A stretch of DNA of 28,773 nt, taken from NCBI GenBank assembly GCA_944363655.1, contig CALVUU010000014.1, positions 1 to 28,773 on the forward strand. The letters run 5' to 3'. Positions 5,732-12,920 of this stretch are shown here, one piece after another. The notes under the pieces were generated by a model, which made no database searches, was not told the DNA's origin, and was given only the letters and a program-made list of their open reading frames with translations. This DNA is from an uncultured Bacilli bacterium. Lineage in GTDB: Bacteria; Bacillota_I; Bacilli_A; RF39; UBA660. Position 1 is the stretch's first letter. Each line of letters begins with the position of its first letter. Position numbers and translations under genes: made by a program.

Positions 5732-7659
5732 TTTCTTCCTCCTTGTGATAAGTTATCAGCCATTTGTAATTCAGCAAGACGTTCTAATCTTTTTTCATCA
5801 CCATGTGTCCACATTGCTTCAAAGGCAGCTCTTGGTTCTGCACATATTTGCTTCATAAAGTCTCTTACTATTTCAAAATGTTCATCATCAACTGAGGATA
5901 ATCCAACTGCTGTTGCAAATTTTTGAGATATATTCATTTCTAAATCACTCTCAGAATAATTATGATTAATTACATCTTCAACACTTATTACTTGTTTCAT
6001 GGCAAATGCTGTAAAATCACACGTCAAATCTTCTCCGATTAATGCTCGTAACATTTCTGGTCTTTTTGTTTTATAAAGTAATTTAGATGCCATTTCCCAC
6101 TTTCTTGGATCGGCATTAGGTTTATCTCCAGTATATGGCGTTCTTAATACGTCATGACCATTGTAAGATTTATACGCTATATAAGCATATATTGCTGGAT
6201 GTATTTTCGGAGTAACTAACTCTTCTTTATAATCTAATCTTTTATAACTTTCTTTAGGTGTTACTGCCCACTTTAACCAACTATCTACTGTTGTATGAAT
6301 ATAAATATGTGCAAATCTGTTGAATAATGGTTCTGCCATTTGGTTGGCTGCAAGAGAATCATTTAATTCATTTCCAGCAGCAACTATTCTGGCATTTTTT
6401 GGTAACTTCCATTTCCCATTTACTTCACCATCTAAAATTATGTTAAATGCCATACCTTGTATGGAAGGAAGTGCATTTGTAAGTTCATCAAAGAATATAA
6501 TATGAATTTTATCTGGTTCAGCTTCACATTTTTCTAATACGCGTTGATACCATGTCGGTGGTATGTCAATCATTTCTCCAGTTTGAGCATTATAAACACT
6601 TTTGCCATTTAAACTATCAGGTGTGGCATTTCTCATATATATTATTTCTAAGTCAGGATCTAACTCTTTTACTCTTGCTGATTTACCTTCACTTGACCTA
6701 CCATGTAAAAATACTGGGACATTACTTTCTACTGCTCCTCTTATGATATCTTCTTCTGATACTCCATTAAAATTAAATCCATAAGGATTTTGTTTTCTTG
6801 GCTTTTCTTTTTCTTCTAAATTCTGAGTTTGCTCTACTGATGTAGTTTGTGAATAAACTCTGTTAGTTGCTATTTCTTTTGAGAAATAATTATCCATAAA
6901 TTGTTTTATATCGGTTCTATCAAAATCTCCTTTGTAATCTCTACGCTTTTTAAATTGTACTCCTGAAAAAATTATTTTCTTTGAAAGTGCTATATTCGCT
7001 CTTTCATCTACTAGCCAAGTTATTGGTTCAACACGAACCCAATATGCATTTCCAAATTTAATTGTTCTGCCATCTGACAAAACTTCACCCTCACAGTTTG
7101 AATCACCAATAAAACGAATATATTTACTTCCATTATATTCATATTCAGTATGAGCGCTAGCCCTAAAACTTGTATCATAATCTCGGTAGCTAACCGAATC
7201 TGTTGTATATTTTTTTCCTGTAACTTTTAAACTTCCATTGTTGTATGCTCTTTCTAATTCACGAGAATAATTTTCATCAACAATTGTTTGTGGATATTCT
7301 CCATAAAGGATTTCCTTAATTCCACTGACACCTCTCACTCCGTTCGAGATTGATTGGATTGAAGAGTAAGGTAAAGCTGGGCGAGCACCACCATCGCGTC
7401 CATTAACATTGCAACAATACCTAATACCATTTATGTGAACGACGCGCGCGTCATTATCCCCATCAGATGATTTTGTCCACCACCAACCAGTTCTATCTTT
7501 TCCAGTATTTCCTTCACTAGTATAATAACCTGTTGATACAAAACCACCTAATAAAATAGAAAAATCAGTTGTAGCACATTTTGTACCATATTTTTTTATA
7601 ATATCTAGCTTATTTGTTCCAAATATTTCTTCTTCAGTTAAAAACGTAAATTCGCTCAT
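5728..7659 (-). CDS. MoxR-type AAA+ ATPase with N-terminal DUF6273/C-type-lectin-like domain
   Basis: The 643-residue protein has two parts. Residues 1-270 look like a C-type-lectin-fold (DUF6273/FGE-like) domain: GWWWTKSS (58-65), GARPALPYSS (91-100), then GNAYWVRVEPITWLVD (203-218) and FMDNYFSKEI (254-263). A charged linker (about 271-292) leads to a MoxR-like AAA+ module. It has Walker A (GRSSEGKSA, 320-328), Walker B (IIFFDELTNA, 387-396), sensor 1 (IVAAGNE, 425-431) and an arginine-finger region (PLFNRFAHI, 444-452), followed by a helical C-terminal region to 643. The ATPase motifs are intact. The gene heads a coupled cassette with a P-loop-less AAA protein and a HExxH-VWA protein. The start at 7659 follows GGGGGAAATT. 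Arg and other codons at residues 70-93 are rich in NNC forms unlike the rest of the gene (see the separate entry). Its target is unknown; a recognition domain fused to a MoxR motor suggests a sensing or conflict role, which is inference. Confidence 0.85.
   Translation of the reverse strand: MSEFTFLTEEEIFGTNKLDIIKKYGTKCATTDFSILLGGFVSTGYYTSEGNTGKDRTGWWWTKSSDGDNDARVVHINGIRYCCNVNGRDGGARPALPYSSIQSISNGVRGVSGIKEILYGEYPQTIVDENYSRELERAYNNGSLKVTGKKYTTDSVSYRDYDTSFRASAHTEYEYNGSKYIRFIGDSNCEGEVLSDGRTIKFGNAYWVRVEPITWLVDERANIALSKKIIFSGVQFKKRRDYKGDFDRTDIKQFMDNYFSKEIATNRVYSQTTSVEQTQNLEEKEKPRKQNPYGFNFNGVSEEDIIRGAVESNVPVFLHGRSSEGKSARVKELDPDLEIIYMRNATPDSLNGKSVYNAQTGEMIDIPPTWYQRVLEKCEAEPDKIHIIFFDELTNALPSIQGMAFNIILDGEVNGKWKLPKNARIVAAGNELNDSLAANQMAEPLFNRFAHIYIHTTVDSWLKWAVTPKESYKRLDYKEELVTPKIHPAIYAYIAYKSYNGHDVLRTPYTGDKPNADPRKWEMASKLLYKTKRPEMLRALIGEDLTCDFTAFAMKQVISVEDVINHNYSESDLEMNISQKFATAVGLSSVDDEHFEIVRDFMKQICAEPRAAFEAMWTHGDEKRLERLAELQMADNLSQGGRK
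7369..7488 (-). other. Candidate DGR variable region inside the MoxR fusion gene
   Basis: The stretch encodes residues 58-97, from GWWW to ARPALP. In that fold, this position corresponds to the ligand-binding face that diversity-generating retroelements mutate. Between residues 70 and 93 the codons include GAC, CGC, GTC, CAC, TGC, CGC and CGC, which is unusual in a gene that otherwise writes Arg mainly as AGA or CGT. Adenine-directed mutagenesis of AAC template codons yields just such NNC codons. The patch also contains the palindrome GACGCGCGCGTC (7441-7452). I see no template repeat and no reverse transcriptase in the window, so any retroelement would have to act from elsewhere or be lost. 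Confidence 0.45.
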
Positions 7660-7676
7660 AATTTCCCCCTAGTAAC

Positions 7677-7685
7677 ATCATAACA
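7677..7685 (-). promoter_or_regulatory. Extended -10 promoter of the MoxR cassette
   Basis: The minus strand reads TGTTATGAT (an extended -10 with TATGAT at 7677-7682) about 18 bases before the MoxR start codon. No convincing -35 hexamer is seen. The resulting leader would be very short but would still include the GGGGG ribosome site. Judged by eye. Confidence 0.35.
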
Positions 7686-7726
7686 CATTTTTACATTTTT
7701 TAATATATTATTAGGCTTATTCTAAG

Positions 7727-7750
7727 AAAAAAAGACTAATAAGTCTTTTA
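7727..7750 (-). terminator. Intrinsic terminator after the FtsX-type permease gene
   Basis: On the minus strand a 7-bp stem (AAAGACT/AGTCTTT, 7731-7737 with 7742-7748) with a 4-base loop is followed by a run of T (A-run 7727-7733 on the plus strand). The stem begins in the permease stop codon. It separates the ABC operon from the MoxR cassette. Confidence 0.6.
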
Positions 7751-10327
7751 TATATTTTCATTTCTTATTGTTTCAATTATATTTTGCTTATTAATCTTTT
7801 TAACAGATACATACATGATTATAGTAATCAGTAAGAAGACAATAACAATAGAAATTAATATAGCTTGCCATGGAATTATATATCCTAAATCATTACCAAC
7901 AGCAAATGCTTTATATATTCCAAATGAACCTAGTAATCCTAAAGGTATACCTATAAGTAAAGATTTAGTTCCATAGAAGATACTTTCTAAATAAATCATT
8001 TTATTAAATTCTTTAGAAGTCATACCAATCGATTTTAACATAGCAAATTCTTTACTTCTTAAATTCATATTTGTAGTTATAGTATTAAATATATTAGTAA
8101 TACCTATTAAACTGATAACAATTATAAAACCATATAAGAATATTGCTACAAGTAATAACATAGATTTTTGAGCATTTACTTCTTCTTCAACATTATATAA
8201 ATAGTATTCATAATTAGTGTTTTCTAAATAATCTTTAATATCACTTTCTAATTTAGTAGTATCACTACTATTTATAAATAATCCTTCATATTTAAAGTCG
8301 AGATTATCCATCACTTCATCAGATATAATTAAATAACCACTTGATGTATAATTATTTTCTAAGCCCATAGGTCTTATATCGGTTCTTTTAATAACTTTAA
8401 TTTGATATAGATTACCATTTTCTAAATTACCAGATATTGCATCACCATCAGTAATATTATAAATATTATAGTGTTCGTAGTGATCATTAGTAAAGTAAGA
8501 AAAGTTGTCAATTAATATTCCTCCATTTTGATAATCATTAATATTTCCACCAATGGATTCAATAAATCTTTTATATTCCGTATTACCTAAAGAAATTATT
8601 TGTAAATAAGATAGTGTATCATCATTGTATTTATCTTTTTCCTCACCATAGTAATTAAAAAATCCTTCATCAGTCATATAATTTTTCATATCAATTTCTA
8701 ATAAAATACTACGATGTAAAGAGTACTTATCAATTGTATCTAGTGCTAGGATATCATCATAAGCTTCTTTAATTTCATTAGTGGATATTATATCAGCCTG
8801 AGTAGCTTTAGGATAAATTGATACTTGCATGTTATAATTGATATCTTTGTAATACTGTCCTGCAACTCCAAAGCCATAGTTTAAAAGAGAAGATAAAGCA
8901 ATAAATACAGAAACACTTACTACTAAAGATATAACAGTAGTTCTGTATTTCTTACGACTTCTTTTTAAATTCTTGTAAGCTACTACTCCACCAACTCCAA
9001 ATAATTTATCAATTATTTTAGGAGTTTTAAGTTTTTTAGAATTAATTTTTATTTCATTATTATTACGTATTGCTACAATTGGAGAAATTTTACTGGACTT
9101 GCGGGCAGCAGAAATAACAGATAAGTATATAGTTAATATTGATAATATAGCACTTAAAAATATGGGTAAAATGGGAATACTAAAGATAAATTTAGTATCA
9201 CGAATAAAATCAGGTAATAATATATTAATTACATAACATAAAACAAAGTCTGCAAATATGCCACATAAAATACCGATGGGAATACCTATTAAGCCAAGAA
9301 TAAAGCCTTCAAATAATACATTTTTCTTAATTTGTTTGCTAGTTGCCCCAATACTTGCAAGCATACCATATTGTTTAGTTTTTTCGGTTATTGAAATATT
9401 AAAACTATTACGAATAACAAAAACACTAGTAAGTATTATTATAGCAATTACTACTCCCGCAACTGTATAAAGCATGTCTTGATTAGAACCACTCAACCCA
9501 ACACCTTGCCAACGAAGTAAATCAGCATTTAAATTATAACTATAATCTTTTAAATCATTACTATTGGCTAAAGTATTTAAAAAATCTTCATAATAACCGG
9601 GATCTTTAAATAATAATGATACATCATAAGAGTTATTACTTAAAGTATCGGTGTAAGTAATAACTGTATACCCGGGTGCATTATATGCTTCAATGTTATA
9701 ATCTAATCTTTCCATGATACCTACAACAGTATATTCTTTAGTATATTTATAATCTAAAGATTCATTACATTCATCTATTTCATTATATCCTTCTTCATAA
9801 ACAAAGTAAGGATTATTTTGATTCATTAATGATCCATCACTACAATGCCGATTTCCTATATTAAGTGATAATCTACTCCCAATATTTATATCAACTTCCG
9901 CATCGTCAATGATACTTTTAGATATTATTATTTCTGATGCATTTTTAGGAAGTCTGCCATCAATTAAATTAAGAGGAATATTAGCAAATGCATCTTTAGT
10001 ATAACTAACTACATACATATAGGGTTTATATGGGTTTTGGCTTCCATTTAAGGGCGCATATCCTAAGTTTTCTACTAAATACATAAGCTCTACATGACGA
10101 TTATTTTCAAAATATTTTAAATCTTCTTTAGCAACATTTTCAATGGTTATATGTCTATTACCATTATTTTCTTTAGCATTTTCAACTAATGTTGCTTGCA
10201 TACTACTAACCATACCTGCAACAGCACATATAAGAGCTGTTGCTAAAATGATACCAATTATTGTTACTATTGTTCTTTTTTTATTTAATTTTAAATTTTT
10301 TAAGGTTAATTTATTTAAAATTTTCAT
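7748..10327 (-). CDS. ABC transporter permease, FtsX/MacB type with two FtsX domains
   Basis: Integral membrane permease of 859 residues that works with the ATPase encoded 2 bases upstream. It has an N-terminal helix (about 15-37) and a large outer domain (about 40-285). A first FtsX block of three helices follows (about 287-310, 335-365, 385-408), then a helix at about 465-485. A second outer domain (about 490-730) precedes a second FtsX block (about 735-758, 782-806, 822-844). This duplicated layout of about 850 residues is common in Bacillota transporters that act on periplasmic-side or membrane substrates such as lipids and antimicrobial peptides, usually mechanically rather than by transport through a channel. 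The substrate is not known here. The ATG closely follows the ATPase stop, so the two are cotranscribed. Confidence 0.9.
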   Translation of the reverse strand: MKILNKLTLKNLKLNKKRTIVTIIGIILATALICAVAGMVSSMQATLVENAKENNGNRHITIENVAKEDLKYFENNRHVELMYLVENLGYAPLNGSQNPYKPYMYVVSYTKDAFANIPLNLIDGRLPKNASEIIISKSIIDDAEVDINIGSRLSLNIGNRHCSDGSLMNQNNPYFVYEEGYNEIDECNESLDYKYTKEYTVVGIMERLDYNIEAYNAPGYTVITYTDTLSNNSYDVSLLFKDPGYYEDFLNTLANSNDLKDYSYNLNADLLRWQGVGLSGSNQDMLYTVAGVVIAIIILTSVFVIRNSFNISITEKTKQYGMLASIGATSKQIKKNVLFEGFILGLIGIPIGILCGIFADFVLCYVINILLPDFIRDTKFIFSIPILPIFLSAILSILTIYLSVISAARKSSKISPIVAIRNNNEIKINSKKLKTPKIIDKLFGVGGVVAYKNLKRSRKKYRTTVISLVVSVSVFIALSSLLNYGFGVAGQYYKDINYNMQVSIYPKATQADIISTNEIKEAYDDILALDTIDKYSLHRSILLEIDMKNYMTDEGFFNYYGEEKDKYNDDTLSYLQIISLGNTEYKRFIESIGGNINDYQNGGILIDNFSYFTNDHYEHYNIYNITDGDAISGNLENGNLYQIKVIKRTDIRPMGLENNYTSSGYLIISDEVMDNLDFKYEGLFINSSDTTKLESDIKDYLENTNYEYYLYNVEEEVNAQKSMLLLVAIFLYGFIIVISLIGITNIFNTITTNMNLRSKEFAMLKSIGMTSKEFNKMIYLESIFYGTKSLLIGIPLGLLGSFGIYKAFAVGNDLGYIIPWQAILISIVIVFLLITIIMYVSVKKINKQNIIETIRNENI

Positions 10328-10329
10328 GA

Positions 10330-11007
10330 TTAATTTCTTACATCACTAATTATCTTACCATCTTCAATAGTAATGATACGATTAGCACTCGCTGCAATTT
10401 GTAAATCATGAGTTATAACAATAATTGTTTGGTTATATAATTCATTAGATTTTTTTAATAAAGACATTATCTCATCACTTGCTTTAGAATCCAAGTTACC
10501 TGTTGGTTCATCTGCTAAAACTAAGGCTGGATTATTAATAATGGCTCTTCCTATTGATGCCCTTTGTTGTTCCCCGCCGGAAAGTTCATTAGGCAAATGC
10601 TTCTTTCTATTTTCTAAACCTAACGTTTTTAGTAAATCTTCTAAATGTTTTTTATCAAATTCTCGACCATCTAGTTTAGTTGGTAAAGTAATATTTTCTT
10701 CAACATCTAATATCGGTATTAAATTATAAAATTGATAAATAAGTCCAACTTGCCTTCTTCTAAAAATAGAAAGAGCATCATTATCCATCGCATAGATATC
10801 TACTCCATCAATAAATACCTTCCCTTTCGTTGGGCGATCTACACCTCCGAGCAAATGAAGAAGGGTCGATTTGCCGGAGCCTGATGCTCCGACGATGGCA
10901 ACAAAATCTCCTTTTTCAACACTAAACGAAATATTATCTACGGCTTTAATTTTAGTATCGCCTTTACCATAAATTTTCGATAAATTTTCAACTTTTAAAA
11001 TTTCCAT
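10330..11007 (-). CDS. ABC transporter ATP-binding protein, LolD/MacB type
   Basis: Cytoplasmic ATPase of 225 residues that energises the FtsX-type permease encoded just downstream. Visible motifs are Walker A (GASGSGKST, about 40-48), Q-loop (YQFYNLIP), the full signature LSGGEQQR, Walker B (LVLADEPTGNLD) and the switch His (ITHD). These are the hallmarks of the MacB/LolD/FtsE class. The ATG at 11007 follows AAAGGA with an 8-base spacer. The DNA around Walker A (about 10827-10902) is clearly richer in G+C than the rest and uses codons such as GGC, TCC, ATC and GTC, which suggests a short imported segment. The gene probably shares a transcript with the membrane-anchored protein encoded at 11073-11825. 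Confidence 0.93.
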   Translation of the reverse strand: MEILKVENLSKIYGKGDTKIKAVDNISFSVEKGDFVAIVGASGSGKSTLLHLLGGVDRPTKGKVFIDGVDIYAMDNDALSIFRRRQVGLIYQFYNLIPILDVEENITLPTKLDGREFDKKHLEDLLKTLGLENRKKHLPNELSGGEQQRASIGRAIINNPALVLADEPTGNLDSKASDEIMSLLKKSNELYNQTIIVITHDLQIAASANRIITIEDGKIISDVRN

Positions 11008-11072
11008 CTAATCAGTCCTTTCAATAACAGTATATTTTTTTAAAGTGACTATTAAATGACTTTTATCATTTT

Positions 11073-11825
11073 TTAAATATAACTATCCGTATTTGTTGTA
11101 AAATCTATATTATTAATTATATCTAGTAAACGATTATATTCTTCTAGTAATTCATCTGTATCAAAATAAATATATTCTTCATCCATAGTCCAATAATCTT
11201 TATTAGTGCTTAAAAACGTAAAAAACGTTTTATAAGCATCAAGATTAGCAATAATATAATCAATACTACTAGCAATATCTTCTTTATTTTCTAAAAGTAA
11301 ATCTTGATCAATTAAGGAATTTTTATAATATTCTAAATAATAGTCATCTAACTTATAGTTTTTAGCATAAGAAAGTATTTTAAATTCATCAAATAATTCA
11401 TTTAAATTAATACCAATATTTTTTAAATTAGTACGAGCATCAGCTATTATTTTTTGGGATTCTATAAAGTCTGGAGCATCAATATCAAAATTAGATAAAT
11501 TTATTACCATAATTAACTCTTTATTATTGAAAATGTTTTCTAAGTCACGACAACTCTTTAATAAATCATAAAGATAATCTTTAATAGCCATTTCTACATT
11601 TAAATATTTTCCATCTGATACATAACTATTTAACTTTATATCAATTCTATTATCTGATAAACCATAGGTATCAATTAAATATTCTATTTCTGCAAATTCA
11701 GCATCTAATACTTTTTCAGTATTTAAATCTTCATAGATATTTATGCCTACAAACAATAAGAAAATCATTAATAAAGCATATGTAGCCATTAGTATTCCCA
11801 TAAACACTTTGTTTGTTCTTTTCAC
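11073..11825 (-). CDS. Membrane-anchored helical extracytoplasmic protein, function unknown
   Basis: I do not recognise the family. The protein has about 250 residues. A positively charged N-terminus (VKRTNK) is followed by one membrane helix (about 8-28). Beyond it is an acidic, Asp/Glu/Leu-rich domain predicted by eye to be nearly all helical and exported. The start is put at the GTG at 11825 because AAGGTG stands six bases upstream. The earlier GTG at 11834 lies inside that site. It is transcribed from an extended -10 promoter and lies upstream of the ABC ATPase and permease on the same strand, 65 bases apart. It may therefore be an outer-face accessory of that transporter, which is inference from position only. 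Confidence 0.72.
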   Translation of the reverse strand: MKRTNKVFMGILMATYALLMIFLLFVGINIYEDLNTEKVLDAEFAEIEYLIDTYGLSDNRIDIKLNSYVSDGKYLNVEMAIKDYLYDLLKSCRDLENIFNNKELIMVINLSNFDIDAPDFIESQKIIADARTNLKNIGINLNELFDEFKILSYAKNYKLDDYYLEYYKNSLIDQDLLLENKEDIASSIDYIIANLDAYKTFFTFLSTNKDYWTMDEEYIYFDTDELLEEYNRLLDIINNIDFTTNTDSYI

Positions 11826-11845
11826 GAAAATCACCTTATAACTTG

Positions 11846-11854
11846 ATTATACCA
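11846..11854 (-). promoter_or_regulatory. Extended -10 promoter of the anchored protein/ABC operon
   Basis: The minus strand carries TGGTATAAT (TATAAT at 11846-11851) about 20 bases before the GTG start. The -35 position is poor, as is usual for extended -10 promoters. The divergent CotF-like genes begin about 60 bp away, so the region probably holds two back-to-back promoters; a TATAAA at 11868-11873 could serve the plus strand. Confidence 0.5.
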
Positions 11855-11912
11855 AATAATGACAGATTATAAAATAAATATTAATCCATAATATAATTGG
11901 GAGGTAAATTAA

Positions 11913-12125
11913 ATGAAAAATGTTCCTAATGAAATTTCCACAAAAGATTTGCAATACATAAAAGATATGTTTAATTGGAATTTTGTGGCAATGAAAAAAT
12001 TCGATGATTATATCGAAAATATTGAAAATGAAGAAATTGCTAAAAAATTAAGTTCTTTAGCAGATATGCATTTTAAAAATTGTAATAATCTAATTAAATT
12101 GTTGGAAGGTGAAGCAAATGAGTGA
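11913..12125 (+). CDS. CotF-like small helical protein (first of pair)
   Basis: A 70-residue protein with an N-terminal PNEISTKDLQYIKDMFNWN motif followed by a long helix, as in short members of the spore coat protein CotF family in Bacillota. These form ferritin-like helical bundles. GGGAGG stands eight bases before the ATG. It overlaps the next gene by 8 bases (ATGAGTGA), so the two are made together, and the two halves may form one bundle. Many organisms carrying such pairs do not sporulate, so the name does not prove a coat role. It is divergent from the ABC operon. Confidence 0.75.
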   Translation: MKNVPNEISTKDLQYIKDMFNWNFVAMKKFDDYIENIENEEIAKKLSSLADMHFKNCNNLIKLLEGEANE

Positions 12126-12387
12126 TAAAGAATATATAATGGATACTTTAGATACTCTAAAATCATTATCCGTGAATATGACTTATGCTTTGAATGAAGC
12201 GAGTTGTGATAAGCTTTATAAAGAATATTTAGAAATGTTTAAAGCAATTAATAAAGAAACTAAAGAAGTATTCGATTTAGCATATAAACTTGGATACTAC
12301 ACCTTAGAAGCGGAAGATGAAAAGAAGATAAAGTCATCTTTAAAGACTTTATCTCAAGAATTAGAGTCTTGTTGTGATACAAAATAA
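12118..12387 (+). CDS. CotF-like small helical protein (second of pair)
   Basis: An 89-residue, almost wholly helical protein (MSDKEYIMDTLDTLKSL, then ALNEASCDKLYKEYLEMF). It matches the second member of short CotF-type pairs as I remember them. The start is the ATG at 12118 because GGAAGG stands eight bases upstream; a GTG three codons earlier falls in that site. It carries a Cys-Cys near the C-terminus. Its last 34 bases overlap the end of the convergent membrane-protein gene, so antisense interference between the two 3' ends is possible. Confidence 0.72.
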   Translation: MSDKEYIMDTLDTLKSLSVNMTYALNEASCDKLYKEYLEMFKAINKETKEVFDLAYKLGYYTLEAEDEKKIKSSLKTLSQELESCCDTK

Positions 12388-12842
12388 ATACGAGATGCCG
12401 CTAATTTACGTAAACGATATATACTAATATAATCTTTACTAGAATCAGCAAGGAAACTATAAACTGATTCCCAAATCGCTAGCCATCCTAGTATTAAAAT
12501 AATCTCACTTAATACTTCGATAAAAGATAAGTAGTAGATTACAATCAAAACTATTCCTATTAAAAATAGGATAGTTTTTTTAAATTTAGCTTTTTCATAA
12601 TAATATAATTCATCTTGAACTTTTAAGCCAAATGTTCTTCTTATCGTATCCATCATAGCATTCTTTTCTGAATCACTTATCTTTAATTTAGTGTAGATGT
12701 TGATAACAATATTATTTTTATAATTTTCCCCATAACATTCATTATAAATATAATCAGTTAATTCAGAAGATAGTTTTTTATTAGAATATCTACTATAAAA
12801 ATCTTCTTTCTTTTTCAAATTAATATTAATTGTTGTTTTCAT
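12354..12842 (-). CDS. Small membrane protein, function unknown
   Basis: 162 residues with no family that I recognise. The N-terminal 85 residues are soluble and charged (INLKKKEDFYSRYSNKK, then SEKNAMMDTIRRTFG). Two hydrophobic helices follow (about 90-112 and 114-132), then a basic cytoplasmic tail (IYRLRKLAASR). The start is the ATG at 12842, which follows AAAGGA with a 6-base spacer; the TTG two codons earlier lies within that spacer. Its 3' end runs 34 bases into the convergent CotF-like gene. An AT-rich stretch with TATAAT-like sequence lies upstream (about 12865-12895) and may hold its promoter. Confidence 0.7.
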   Translation of the reverse strand: MKTTININLKKKEDFYSRYSNKKLSSELTDYIYNECYGENYKNNIVINIYTKLKISDSEKNAMMDTIRRTFGLKVQDELYYYEKAKFKKTILFLIGIVLIVIYYLSFIEVLSEIILILGWLAIWESVYSFLADSSKDYISIYRLRKLAASRIYFVSQQDSNS

Positions 12843-12920
12843 AATCAATCCTTTTTTATTCTATAACCACAATTATATTATAATATTTTTTAGAAGTTTT
12901 TAAAAGTAGTATATAATAAT

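Noticed and set aside
7369..7488. A template repeat for the suspected DGR within the window
   Set aside because: I looked for a second copy of the GWWWTKSS- or GARPALP-coding DNA and for a reverse transcriptase with a YxDD motif, and found neither.
11008..11072. Terminator or separate promoter between the anchored protein and the ABC ATPase
   Set aside because: The only dyad (around 11040-11062) has about 5 paired bases, and the TATACT box lacks a usable -35.
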